From DATIJJ01 sp964612855 (lineage in GTDB: Bacteria > Pseudomonadota > Gammaproteobacteria > DSM-16500), in assembly GCA_964612855.1 (NCBI GenBank), contig CAZTDR010000016.1, positions 1-42,079 on the forward strand: 42,079 bases of DNA. The letters are read 5' to 3'. The notes below the pieces were generated by a model. That model had not been told where the DNA came from, did not search any database, and saw only the letters and a program-made list of their open reading frames with translations. Position 1 is the stretch's first letter, and each line of letters opens with the position of its first letter. The translations under genes were made by a program, and so were the position numbers. Of this stretch, positions 17,885 through 25,902 are shown piece by piece.

Positions 17885-17912
17885 TTTAGCCCTCTGGAAT
17901 CAATGCAGCTTT

Positions 17913-17942
17913 GTAGGGGCGGACACATGGGTCCGCCCCTAC
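17913..17942. repeat. Palindromic repeat, GGGCGGAC family (single hairpin)
   Basis: GTAGGGGCGGAC, ACATGG, GTCCGCCCCTAC: a perfect 12-bp stem with a 6-base loop. It lies in the 62-bp gap between fabF and mltG. Strong enough to affect mRNA stability, but without a T-tract, so not a classical terminator. Confidence 0.9.
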
Positions 17943-17946
17943 ATCT

Positions 17947-19188
17947 TTATTCTACTTTTTGGAAAATTAGGGTGCCATTCGTGCCACCAAATCCAAATGA
18001 ATTCGATAATGCGATATCCATTTTCATGGGTTGCGCTTGGTGAGGGACAAAATTCAAATCACAGCCTTCACTCGGGTTATCCAAGTTGATCGTAGGCGGA
18101 GCGACTTGATCACGCATAGCCAAGATACAAAAAATGGCTTCGACAGAACCGGCTGCACCCAATAAATGACCAATCATCGACTTGGTTGAGCTCACTGCTA
18201 ATTTATAAGCGTGTTCGCCAAATGTACGTTTAATTGCTAACACTTCTAACTCATCACCAGCTGGTGTGGAAGTGCCATGCGCATTAATATAATCTACTTT
18301 TTCAGGTACCATGCCAGCATCGGTTAATGCACTATTCATCGCTAACGCCGCGCCTAACCCCTCTTCATGCGGTGTGGTGATATGTGATGCATCTGCACTC
18401 ATACCAAAACCGACTAATTCAGCATAAATTTTTGCGCCACGTTTTTTGGCATGTTCATAACTTTCTAACACCACGACACCCGCGCCATCACCTAATACGA
18501 AACCATCTCGATCTTTGTCCCATGGGCGACTTGCTTTTTCGGGTGCATCATTTCGTGTGGATAAGGCACGCATCGCTGCGAAACCGCTGACACCTAATTT
18601 GGTTGTCGCCATTTCGGAACCGCCCGCCACCATCACATCTGCATCACCATACGCAATCGTACGGGCAGCTAAACCAATATTATGGGTACCGGTAGTACAC
18701 GCGGTCACGACAGCAATATTAGGTCCGCGCATGCCATACATAATCGATACATTGCCTGCAATCATATTAATAATGGCGCTGGGAATAAAGAAAGGGGTAA
18801 TACGTCTGGGACCCGACTCTAATAAAACTTCATGGCATTTTTCAATCATAGGCAAACCGCCAATGCCAGAACCAATAGCGAGGCCAATGCGATGCGCATT
18901 TTCCTCTGTCACGGTAATGCCCGAATCTTGAATGGCTTCAACTGCAGCAGCAATACCATATTGAATAAAAATATCTTTCTTACGCGCTTCTTTTTCAGAC
19001 ATGTAGGGCAGTGAGTCGAAATTTTTAACGCTGCTGCAAATTCGGCAACTAATATCACTTGCATCGAAATGATCAATTAAACCAACACCACTTTTTCCAG
19101 CTAAAATCCCTTGCCACGTACTTCCCACATTTAAGCCAAGGGGAGTTACCATTCCCAAGCCTGTTACCACAACGCGCTTTTTACTCAA
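17947..19188 (-). CDS. fabF: 3-oxoacyl-ACP synthase II
   Basis: 413 residues. Condenses malonyl-ACP with acyl-ACP in fatty-acid elongation. Catalytic triad visible: Cys164 in VTACTTG, His304 in NAHGTSTPAGD and His341 in STKSMIGHLLGAAG; the C-terminal NSFGFGGTNGTLIF loop is intact. FabF rather than FabB is indicated by the length, MSKKRVVVTGLGMVTPLG and its position after acpP. Confidence 0.96.
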   Translation of the reverse strand: MSKKRVVVTGLGMVTPLGLNVGSTWQGILAGKSGVGLIDHFDASDISCRICSSVKNFDSLPYMSEKEARKKDIFIQYGIAAAVEAIQDSGITVTEENAHRIGLAIGSGIGGLPMIEKCHEVLLESGPRRITPFFIPSAIINMIAGNVSIMYGMRGPNIAVVTACTTGTHNIGLAARTIAYGDADVMVAGGSEMATTKLGVSGFAAMRALSTRNDAPEKASRPWDKDRDGFVLGDGAGVVVLESYEHAKKRGAKIYAELVGFGMSADASHITTPHEEGLGAALAMNSALTDAGMVPEKVDYINAHGTSTPAGDELEVLAIKRTFGEHAYKLAVSSTKSMIGHLLGAAGSVEAIFCILAMRDQVAPPTINLDNPSEGCDLNFVPHQAQPMKMDIALSNSFGFGGTNGTLIFQKVE

Positions 19189-19254
19189 GATTTATTCCTC
19201 TTATTGCAAAAACGTCAACTCTTTGTAGGCTGACGCCTGTGTCATGTCAACGTT

Positions 19255-19326
19255 GTAGGGGCACGGCGGGCCGTGCCTGATGCTGCGTTTGCTCGAAGTC
19301 TCGGGCACGGCACGCCGTGCCCCTAC
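19255..19326. repeat. Palindromic repeat, GGCACGGCGTGCC family (full copy)
   Basis: 72 bp from GTAGGGGCACGGCGGGCC to GGCACGCCGTGCCCCTAC, a long inverted repeat whose halves contain inner GGCACGG/CCGTGCC hairpins. It fills the gap between acpP and fabF. Confidence 0.88.
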
Positions 19327-19353
19327 GCAAGCTGGCATGATAAGATTGTGTTA

Positions 19354-19602
19354 TTAGCCTTTAACTTGCTCAAGATGCGAATTAATGTAATCTACAGCTT
19401 GTTGAATAGTTGTGATTTTTTCTGCATCTTCATCTGGAATTTCAGTTTCGAATTCTTCTTCTAATGCCATCACTAACTCAACAGTATCAAGAGAATCTGC
19501 ACCTAAATCATCGACGAAAGAAGAATCATTGGTAATTTCTTCTTCTTTTACACCTAATTGTTCAACAACAATCTTTTTTACTCGTGCTTCAACAGTACTC
19601 AT
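19354..19602 (-). CDS. acpP: Acyl carrier protein
   Basis: 82 residues, acidic, four-helix ACP. The phosphopantetheine site is Ser37 in DLGADSLDTVEL. Carries the growing acyl chain for FabD/H/G/F and PlsX. It has its own 132-bp upstream gap with a possible promoter, as is common for this highly expressed gene. Confidence 0.97.
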   Translation of the reverse strand: MSTVEARVKKIVVEQLGVKEEEITNDSSFVDDLGADSLDTVELVMALEEEFETEIPDEDAEKITTIQQAVDYINSHLEQVKG

Positions 19603-19661
19603 AGTACGTTTTTCCCCTATTTAAAAAATCCTAATAATCCAAAAAAACTGGCTTGCCCGTT

Positions 19662-19689
19662 AGTTTAGTTAAAAAACTATAACTTTCAA
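19662..19689 (-). promoter_or_regulatory. Candidate promoter for acpP
   Basis: Minus-strand TTGAAA (19684-19689), a 16-bp spacer and TAAACT (19662-19667), in the 132-bp gap between fabG and acpP. The -35 is good and the -10 moderate. An internal acpP promoter is plausible because ACP is needed in excess of the enzymes. Confidence 0.35.
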
Positions 19690-19734
19690 GCCGAATTTTT
19701 AATCTCTGTCATCATTGAATGCCTGCGCTATTGT

Positions 19735-20478
19735 TTACGCCATGTACATTCCGCCATTCACGTGTAAGGTTTGGCCGGTAATGTAACTTGCTGCATCTGA
19801 AGCTAAAAAAGTCACTGCATTGGCAATATCTTCAGGCTGACCTAACCGCTGCAGAGGAATTTTTTGTAACAAAATAGTACGTTGCTCTTCGGGTAACCCG
19901 CGCGTCATATCGGTATCAATAAATCCTGGAGCCACGGCATTGACCGTGATTTCACGCGATCCAACTTCTTGAGCTAACGACTTTGTAAAGCCTTCTAATC
20001 CCGCTTTAGCTGCCGAATAATTCACTTGTCCAGGATTTCCCGTCGCACCAACGACCGAACTAATGCTGATAATCCTACCCCATCGCGCTTTAAGCATGTC
20101 GCGTAAACAAGCTTTACTCAACCGATAAATGGAATGGAGGTTCGTCTCTATGACGCTCACCCATTCCTCCTCTTTCATACGCAATAATAAGTTATCTCGT
20201 GTCACCGCTGCATTATTCACTAAAATAGTGGGCATACCATAACGTTCTTTCATCAAGGCCAACGCGTCATCAATGGATGCTTGATCCGCCACGTTTAAAA
20301 CCATGCCCATTCCTTGAATACCTGCTTTTTCAAGTTGCGCGTTAATATTGTCTGCGCCTTGCTGTGTCGTAGCGGTTCCTACCACCGTCGCACCTTGGCG
20401 ACCTAAATCTAATGCAATCGCCAAGCCAATGCCACGGCTTGCTCCTGTGATTAACGCTATACGGTCTTTTTTTTCCAT
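19735..20478 (-). CDS. fabG: 3-oxoacyl-ACP reductase
   Basis: 247 residues. NADPH-dependent reduction of 3-oxoacyl-ACP. SDR fold with TGASRGIG (11-18), NNAAVTRD, catalytic Ser141, Tyr154 and Lys158 (YSAAK), and the C-terminal TGQTLHVNGGMYM typical of FabG. It starts 3 bp after fabD ends. Confidence 0.96.
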   Translation of the reverse strand: MEKKDRIALITGASRGIGLAIALDLGRQGATVVGTATTQQGADNINAQLEKAGIQGMGMVLNVADQASIDDALALMKERYGMPTILVNNAAVTRDNLLLRMKEEEWVSVIETNLHSIYRLSKACLRDMLKARWGRIISISSVVGATGNPGQVNYSAAKAGLEGFTKSLAQEVGSREITVNAVAPGFIDTDMTRGLPEEQRTILLQKIPLQRLGQPEDIANAVTFLASDAASYITGQTLHVNGGMYMA

Positions 20479-20481
20479 ATC

Positions 20482-21429
20482 TTATCCTCTGTTACCTACT
20501 ACAAACGCAGCTAATAAATTTTGTAAATTGATTAAATCCGCGGTATGGGTTAATTTCACATCCGTTACGATACGTTTATTTAATCCCGTTAACACTTTAC
20601 CAGGACCACATTCAATAATATGAGTCACTCCTTGTTGGGTAACTTTTTGAATGATTTCTACCCACCGTACCGGCATAAATAATTGGCGCATCAAGCCATC
20701 TTTCACCGCTTCCGCAGTCTCATAAGTAGCCGCATCCACATTGTTAATAACGGGAATGACGGGCTTTTGCACTGGCATGGTATCAAGAAGTGTTGCTAAT
20801 TTCACAGCAGCCGGCTTCATTAAGGCACAATGCGAAGGAACGCTTACTGCTAATTGTTTTGCAAGTTTAGCACCCGCTTCTTTGGCTAATACAAGTGCTC
20901 GTTCAACAGCCGATGTTTTACCTGCAATCACGACTTGTCCGGGACTATTAAAATTAGCAGGGGCGAGAATTTCATCTAACGCGGCTTTTTCACAAAGCGA
21001 CATAACTGTTGCATCATCCAACCCTACAATAGCCGCTAAAGCACCTTGCCCAGCAGGAACGGCTTCTTGCATATAGTGTCCGCGGGCGGCAACTAATTTT
21101 ATTGCATCAGAAAATTGCAGCGCTCCTGCACAAACTAAAGCGGTATATTCACCTAAGCTATGGCCTGCCAGCAAATCGGGTTGAATTTTTTGCCCGCGCA
21201 AAATATGCCAAATGGCATAAGAAGCCGCCAACAGTGCCGGTTGCGTATGCACGGTTTTATCTAACTCGTCAGCAGGACCTTCTTGTACCAAGCGCCATAA
21301 GTCATAATTTAAAACAGAAGAAGCTTCTTCAAAAATAGGCTTAACCAATGGAAAAGCGTCAGCGATATCGCTTAACATGCGAACGGATTGAGAACCTTGT
21401 CCGGGAAAAACAACGCATAATGTTGTCAC
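20482..21429 (-). CDS. fabD: Malonyl-CoA:ACP transacylase
   Basis: 315 residues. Loads malonyl groups on ACP. N-terminal GQGSQ (10-14), nucleophile Ser91 in GHSLGEYTAL, Arg of VAARGHYMQEA, catalytic His200 in VPSHCALM and the C-terminal ECGPGKVLTGL. Complete and in its usual place between fabH and fabG. Confidence 0.96.
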   Translation of the reverse strand: MTTLCVVFPGQGSQSVRMLSDIADAFPLVKPIFEEASSVLNYDLWRLVQEGPADELDKTVHTQPALLAASYAIWHILRGQKIQPDLLAGHSLGEYTALVCAGALQFSDAIKLVAARGHYMQEAVPAGQGALAAIVGLDDATVMSLCEKAALDEILAPANFNSPGQVVIAGKTSAVERALVLAKEAGAKLAKQLAVSVPSHCALMKPAAVKLATLLDTMPVQKPVIPVINNVDAATYETAEAVKDGLMRQLFMPVRWVEIIQKVTQQGVTHIIECGPGKVLTGLNKRIVTDVKLTHTADLINLQNLLAAFVVGNRG

Positions 21430-21446
21430 AATTTACTCCTAAGCTT

Positions 21447-21519
21447 GGTGTGCACGCTGCGCTTTGCTCACCTTACAAAAGTGATAAATGTAGGGTTGGC
21501 AAAGCGCAGCGTGCACACC
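21447..21519. repeat. Palindromic repeat, GGTGTGCACGCTGCGC family
   Basis: 73 bp: GGTGTGCACGCTGCGCTTTG at the left end and its inverted copy CAAAGCGCAGCGTGCACACC at the right. Only copy of this family in the window, but its size and nested design match the others. It lies between fabD and fabH. Confidence 0.85.
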
Positions 21520-21531
21520 ATAAGAAAAAAA

Positions 21532-22497
21532 TTAATACTGAATTAACGCAGATCCCCACGCTAGCCCACCGCCAAATGCTTCCAGCATGAGCAAATCGCC
21601 GCGTTTAATACGCTGATCTCGAACTGCTTTATCTAATGCCAGTGGTATGGATGCGCTTGAGGTATTGCCTTGATCTTCGAGAGTGATCGCAACGCGATCG
21701 AGTGGGAGGTTTAATTTTTTTGCCATCGCTTGAATAATGCGAATATTCGCTTGATGGGGAACTAGCCAAGTCACAGCCGATTTATCTAAGCCATTGGCAT
21801 TCAACGTTTCATCAAATAAATCACCTAAAATATTCACCGCTAATTTAAATAACTGATTACCTGACATCTGAATATAAAGCGCTTTCTCAAGTTCCATTGC
21901 TTTACCTAAACCGACATTCAATGACAAAACATCTTTATAAGCACCATCTGCATGCAAATGGGTAGATAAAATGCCTGGTTTATCGCTTGGACCTAAAACA
22001 ACGGCACCTGCTCCATCGCCAAATAAAATACATGTGGCACGATCACTCCAATCTACGATGCGTGACATGACTTCACTACCAATGACTAATGCATATTTTA
22101 AGCTATTATTACGAATAAATTGATCGGCAATGCTTAATCCATAGATGAAGCCTGCGCAGGCTGTGGAATTTAAATCAAACGCCGCGCACCCTGCAATACC
22201 TAATTTTTGTTGCAATAAACAGGCAGTGCTTGGAAACATTTTTTCTGGCGTGGTTGTCGCAACAATAATCATACCAATATCAGCGGGTGTAATACCTGCT
22301 GCTGCCATGGCATTGCGCCCAGCTTGTTCCGCCATTGTTAATGCACTTTCATGTGCCGCTGCGATATGGCGGTTATGAATGCCGGTCCGTTCTACGATCC
22401 AGTCATTCGTTGTTTCAACCATTTTTTCTAATTCAAAATTGGTGAGAATTTTTTCGGGTAGATAACTGCCAGTACCCATGATTTTTGCGTAAGTCAT
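21532..22497 (-). CDS. fabH: 3-oxoacyl-ACP synthase III
   Basis: 321 residues. Starts fatty-acid synthesis by condensing acetyl-CoA with malonyl-ACP. Catalytic Cys114 (STACAGFIY), His248 (VPHQANIRI) and Asn278 (DQGNTSSASIP). N-terminal GTGSYLPEK and the C-terminal GGGLAWGSALI are typical. Preceded by plsX with a 20-bp gap. Confidence 0.96.
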   Translation of the reverse strand: MTYAKIMGTGSYLPEKILTNFELEKMVETTNDWIVERTGIHNRHIAAAHESALTMAEQAGRNAMAAAGITPADIGMIIVATTTPEKMFPSTACLLQQKLGIAGCAAFDLNSTACAGFIYGLSIADQFIRNNSLKYALVIGSEVMSRIVDWSDRATCILFGDGAGAVVLGPSDKPGILSTHLHADGAYKDVLSLNVGLGKAMELEKALYIQMSGNQLFKLAVNILGDLFDETLNANGLDKSAVTWLVPHQANIRIIQAMAKKLNLPLDRVAITLEDQGNTSSASIPLALDKAVRDQRIKRGDLLMLEAFGGGLAWGSALIQY

Positions 22498-22517
22498 AAT
22501 TTAGTCTACGCCTTCTT

Positions 22518-23534
22518 TTATATTTTCAATAACCGTTCAACTTCCGCGCTAATACGCTCAGGAATATTTTTTTCCACTTGCACCATCGCTTCTTCAAGCG
22601 CATACGCAAATGCATGAGATTTTGCACCACCATGGCTTTTTATCACGATACCTGGGAGCCCAACCAAACAAGCGCCATTATAACGATCGGGATCAATACG
22701 CTTAATCACTGCTTTCAATATCGGCATAGAAATAAGCGCCGCAAGCTTCGTGAACCAGGTGCGAGTATAGCCTTCTTTTAATAAATTTCGAATGAATACC
22801 ACGAGCCCTTCACTGACTTTTAAAGCCACATTACCGACAAATCCATCACATACGATCACATCCGCTATACCCTGATAAATTTGGTTACCTTCAATATAGC
22901 CAGCATAATTGACGGTTTTGGCTTCATTCAATAACTGCGCCGTTTTTTTGACTAATTCATTGCCTTTAATATCTTCATGACCGATATTTAATAAGCACAC
23001 CGTGGGATTCTGAGTGCCATCCACAGCAGAAACTAATACCGAGCCCATCACAGCAAATTGAAACAAATGTTCAGGCGTGGAGTCCACATTCGCGCCCAAA
23101 TCCAGCATACGCATGTTTTTTTTGGATTGGGTAGGAAAAGTAGAAATAATCGCGGGACGATCAATACCTGGCAGCGTTTTTAAAACAAAACGTGCAGTTG
23201 CCATTAAAGCACCTGTATTACCAGCGCTGACGCAAGCTTTTGCCTCGCCGGATTTAACAAGATTGAGAGCGACACGCATCGACGAGTCTTTTTTAGAGCG
23301 TAAGGCTGTCGCAGGAGATTCATCCATTTCAACACGCTGAGAAGCATGGTGAATAGTTAATCGAGAAGTATCATAAGATTGCCCTTGCAACGCTTGTTGC
23401 AGGACGTCGGTATCGCCCACCAAAATCAGATGAAGCGCAGAGCGATTTTTTAATACCTGCAAACACGCAGGCACGACAACAGGAGGACCATGATCCCCCC
23501 CCATCGCATCAACTGCAATCGTTATCTTTTTCAA
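22518..23534 (-). CDS. plsX: Phosphate acyltransferase PlsX
   Basis: 338 residues. Converts acyl-ACP to acyl-phosphate for PlsY, the first step of phospholipid synthesis. Family motifs: AVDAMGGDHGP (7-17), SAGNTGALMA, NIGHEDIKGNE, VCDGFVGNVALKVSEG and YNGACLVGLPGIVIKSHG. Lies 5 bp after rpmF, as in most gammaproteobacteria. Confidence 0.95.
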   Translation of the reverse strand: MKKITIAVDAMGGDHGPPVVVPACLQVLKNRSALHLILVGDTDVLQQALQGQSYDTSRLTIHHASQRVEMDESPATALRSKKDSSMRVALNLVKSGEAKACVSAGNTGALMATARFVLKTLPGIDRPAIISTFPTQSKKNMRMLDLGANVDSTPEHLFQFAVMGSVLVSAVDGTQNPTVCLLNIGHEDIKGNELVKKTAQLLNEAKTVNYAGYIEGNQIYQGIADVIVCDGFVGNVALKVSEGLVVFIRNLLKEGYTRTWFTKLAALISMPILKAVIKRIDPDRYNGACLVGLPGIVIKSHGGAKSHAFAYALEEAMVQVEKNIPERISAEVERLLKI

Positions 23535-23539
23535 ACGGC

Positions 23540-23740
23540 TTACTCTTCGTCGTTTTCTTCTTCAACGGGGGCCTTATTGACAACCTGGCGACCTTTGTAA
23601 TAACCATCTGGACTTACGTGATGACGACGATGTGTTTCACCTGTTGCTGCATCGATAGAAAGTGCTGCTCCGCTTAATGCAGAATGTGCACGACGCATGC
23701 CGCGTCTAGAACGAGATTTACGACTTTTTTGAACTGCCAT
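23540..23740 (-). CDS. rpmF: 50S ribosomal protein L32
   Basis: 66 residues. N-terminal MAVQKSRKSRSRRGMRRAH is the L32 signature. The zinc-binding cysteines of some L32 versions are absent (the C-minus form), as in E. coli. A short acidic tail (EEENDEE) extends past the usual end. It is 15 bp from yceD. Confidence 0.95.
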   Translation of the reverse strand: MAVQKSRKSRSRRGMRRAHSALSGAALSIDAATGETHRRHHVSPDGYYKGRQVVNKAPVEEENDEE

Positions 23741-23755
23741 GAGCTAAACTCCTCA

Positions 23756-24286
23756 CTATTTACTGCTGCGTTTAGAACGCAATGATTCAATAACTTTAAA
23801 TGGGTTTTCTTTCTTTGCGATAGCGTCCTTCGAATGAAATTCGATGGGTTCTTTCGCTTTGCAAGCATCCATTGGATGCATGGGTACAATTGGCAAACTA
23901 ATAATCAATTCTTCTTCCAACATATCACTTAAAATAAGGGATAAATCAGGCACTAATAAAGGATCGTACCTTTCAGGAAGTCGGTCAGCTTCTTTTTCCG
24001 TATGCACAATACCTAGCATAAAGCTGCTGATTATTTCATAGTTAAAAGGCTCTAGGCAACGCTGACATTCCAGCATTAAAGAAGTCTTTAACTCGCCTTT
24101 CACATACCGAATACCTTCTTCATCCACCCCAAACTTCATATCCACTCGGACTTCCCTTTCTTGGGGAGCAAGACCGGATAAAAGACGTGGCATATCCTTG
24201 GTGGATAGCGTCCCACTTAAGCTAAGTGCATTATCAGCAAAGCGAAAAGGATCCACTTTTAAAGGTAACGGGTTGTCTTTATACAT
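23756..24286 (-). CDS. yceD: DUF177 / YceD-family protein
   Basis: 176 residues. A conserved protein always found upstream of rpmF and linked to 23S rRNA/large-subunit maturation in plants and bacteria. N-terminal PLPLKVDPFRFA corresponds to PLTLDPVR of E. coli YceD, which fixes the start. The CQRC motif (Cys74, Cys77) with LEPF follows, then the acidic middle and NPFKVIESL near the end. A very good promoter lies so close that the mRNA would have almost no leader (see 24296-24324). Confidence 0.9.
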   Translation of the reverse strand: MYKDNPLPLKVDPFRFADNALSLSGTLSTKDMPRLLSGLAPQEREVRVDMKFGVDEEGIRYVKGELKTSLMLECQRCLEPFNYEIISSFMLGIVHTEKEADRLPERYDPLLVPDLSLILSDMLEEELIISLPIVPMHPMDACKAKEPIEFHSKDAIAKKENPFKVIESLRSKRSSK

Positions 24287-24295
24287 AGGTGCGGG

Positions 24296-24324
24296 ATTGT
24301 ATGCGGATGCGAATGGGCTGTCAA
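24296..24324 (-). promoter_or_regulatory. Strong sigma-70 promoter of the yceD-rpmF-plsX-fab operon
   Basis: Minus-strand TTGACA (24319-24324), a 17-bp spacer and TACAAT (24296-24301), 11 of 12 bases matching consensus. The -10 ends 9 bases before the yceD ATG, so transcription would start about 3-5 bases before it. Confidence 0.65.
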
Positions 24325-24381
24325 TTCATAATAATCAATAAGTAGAAGGAAAAATGGGGTTTGCACAAAACTACAAAAAAT

Positions 24382-24481
24382 GTAGGGTGGGTTAGGCGTT
24401 TTTTGCCGTAATCCACCAAAATTTACCTGCCTGTTTCTAATCGGTGGATTACGATGCACAAAACGCATCTAATCCCCCTAC
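24382..24481. repeat. Palindromic repeat, GTAGGGTGGATTAG family (full copy)
   Basis: 100 bp. Left half GTAGGGTGGGTTAGGCG...CGTAATCCACC and right half GGTGGATTACGATGC...GCATCTAATCCCCCTAC. Each half is a hairpin and the halves are inverted copies. It lies between rluC and the yceD promoter. Confidence 0.9.
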
Positions 24482-24500
24482 ATTTTTACAGATTGGTGTA

Positions 24501-25454
24501 TTAGGTTGCATTTTTACAGTGGGCTAGCACTTCTACCAAATCCTCGTCCAGTGGTGCCTCAACTATTATTTTTTTTTCGGTGGAGGGCAAGACAAATTCG
24601 ATACGTTTTGCATGTAAAAACAAACGCCTTAAGCCTTTTTCTCGCATTTTTTTACTAAACTCTTTATCCCCATATTTTTCATCCCCTGCAATAGGATGAT
24701 GACGATAGCGGGCATGAACTCGAATTTGATGTGTTCTGCCCGTATGCAAATGCGCTTCAACCAACATTGCCTCGGCAAACGTCTCCAGGGGTTTAAATAC
24801 GGTTAAGGAAGATTTTCCTTCTGGATGCACCCGCACGATGCGCTCACCGCTACTTAAGTGATTCTTTTGCAAGGGTGCATCCACTCGCAATTCATCGGCT
24901 TGCCAATGCCCTTTGGTCAAAGCCCAATAAATTTTTTGCATTTTACCTTGACGCAACAATCCATGTAACTCTTTCAATATACTTCGTTTTTTGGCTAAAA
25001 TAAGACAACCTGAAGTATCCGCATCTAATCGATGAGCTAACTCTAAATGAGGTAGCTTGGGATACATAACACGCAATGCCTCAACCACACCCATTTTTGT
25101 CAATGTGCCACCATGGACTGGAATACCGGTGGGTTTATTAATAATGAGCAATCCTGTGTCTTCATAAAGAATGCGACTCCTTAACAAATCCACTAACGAG
25201 TGGCTGGGCTGTACCGGTATCGAGCGCTCGGCCAGTTGAACAGGAGGAATACGAACTTGATCGCCCGCTTGCAAGCGATAGCTTGGCTCAATGCGCTTTT
25301 TATTTACTCGCACTTCGCCTTTACGCAAAATGCGATAAATCCTCGTCTTAGGTACGCCTTTCAAATGCGTTATTAAAAAATTATCGATTCGTTGATCAGT
25401 GTAATCGGGCTCAATGGTGATGTAATAGACCGCGCTTGCCGAGGTTTTTTTCAT
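24501..25454 (-). CDS. rluC: 23S rRNA pseudouridine synthase RluC
   Basis: 317 residues from the ATG at 25454, chosen because AGGA lies five bases upstream and the family begins shortly before the S4 domain; an in-frame ATG at 25523 would add 23 residues unlike the family. The S4 RNA-binding domain spans about 20-75 and the RluA-type catalytic domain about 95-310, with Asp144 in HRLDADTSG as the nucleophile and GRTHQIRVH near the C-terminus. RluC modifies U955, U2504 and U2580 in E. coli. Divergent from rne as in E. coli, which favours RluC over RluD. Confidence 0.9.
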   Translation of the reverse strand: MKKTSASAVYYITIEPDYTDQRIDNFLITHLKGVPKTRIYRILRKGEVRVNKKRIEPSYRLQAGDQVRIPPVQLAERSIPVQPSHSLVDLLRSRILYEDTGLLIINKPTGIPVHGGTLTKMGVVEALRVMYPKLPHLELAHRLDADTSGCLILAKKRSILKELHGLLRQGKMQKIYWALTKGHWQADELRVDAPLQKNHLSSGERIVRVHPEGKSSLTVFKPLETFAEAMLVEAHLHTGRTHQIRVHARYRHHPIAGDEKYGDKEFSKKMREKGLRRLFLHAKRIEFVLPSTEKKIIVEAPLDEDLVEVLAHCKNAT

Positions 25455-25508
25455 ATAAATCCTGCACTTGCTGAACGAAGACTCAACAGAAATTCCTTGC
25501 CCATTTAT

Positions 25509-25537
25509 TTGATATAAAAACAAAATCCTGGTATATT
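25509..25537 (+). promoter_or_regulatory. Candidate rne promoter with long leader
   Basis: TTGATA (25509-25514), 17 bp, TATATT (25532-25537): 10 of 12 consensus bases. A start near 25544 gives an rne leader of about 360 nt, close to that of E. coli rne (361 nt), where the leader is the target of RNase E autoregulation. The 448 bp between the rluC and rne starts hold no gene that can be supported. Confidence 0.5.
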
Positions 25538-25902
25538 TGCTAAGACCTTGATAGGTAAAAATTATTTAAACAGGTATACAACGCATAAACGATGCAGATG
25601 ATAGAATTAATTGGGTCTAAATGATACCAAAATTATTGCAACATCAGCAAAAACTATCTGCCCCCCATTCGGGTTGTTTAGGCATCAATACCAAGAAAAA
25701 TTTGTTAATTTGCGCTCCAGCACTAACGCTGTATGAGTTTGTAGAGCAAAGATTTTAGTAGGCAGGCAGTATAGCCAATTATTTTAAGATATAAATGGAT
25801 ACTTGCGAGCGTTTCAAAAATAGCTAAAAAACACGCCAACTTATCCGCTTAAACCTCGCTCACATAGCTATAGTCATGGAACGCCTTGAAAATAAGGTAA
25901 CT

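Noticed and set aside
25876..25902. Upstream ATG of rne adding nine residues
   Set aside because: AAGG five bases before 25903 and the match of MKRMLINAT to the family N-terminus favour the later start.
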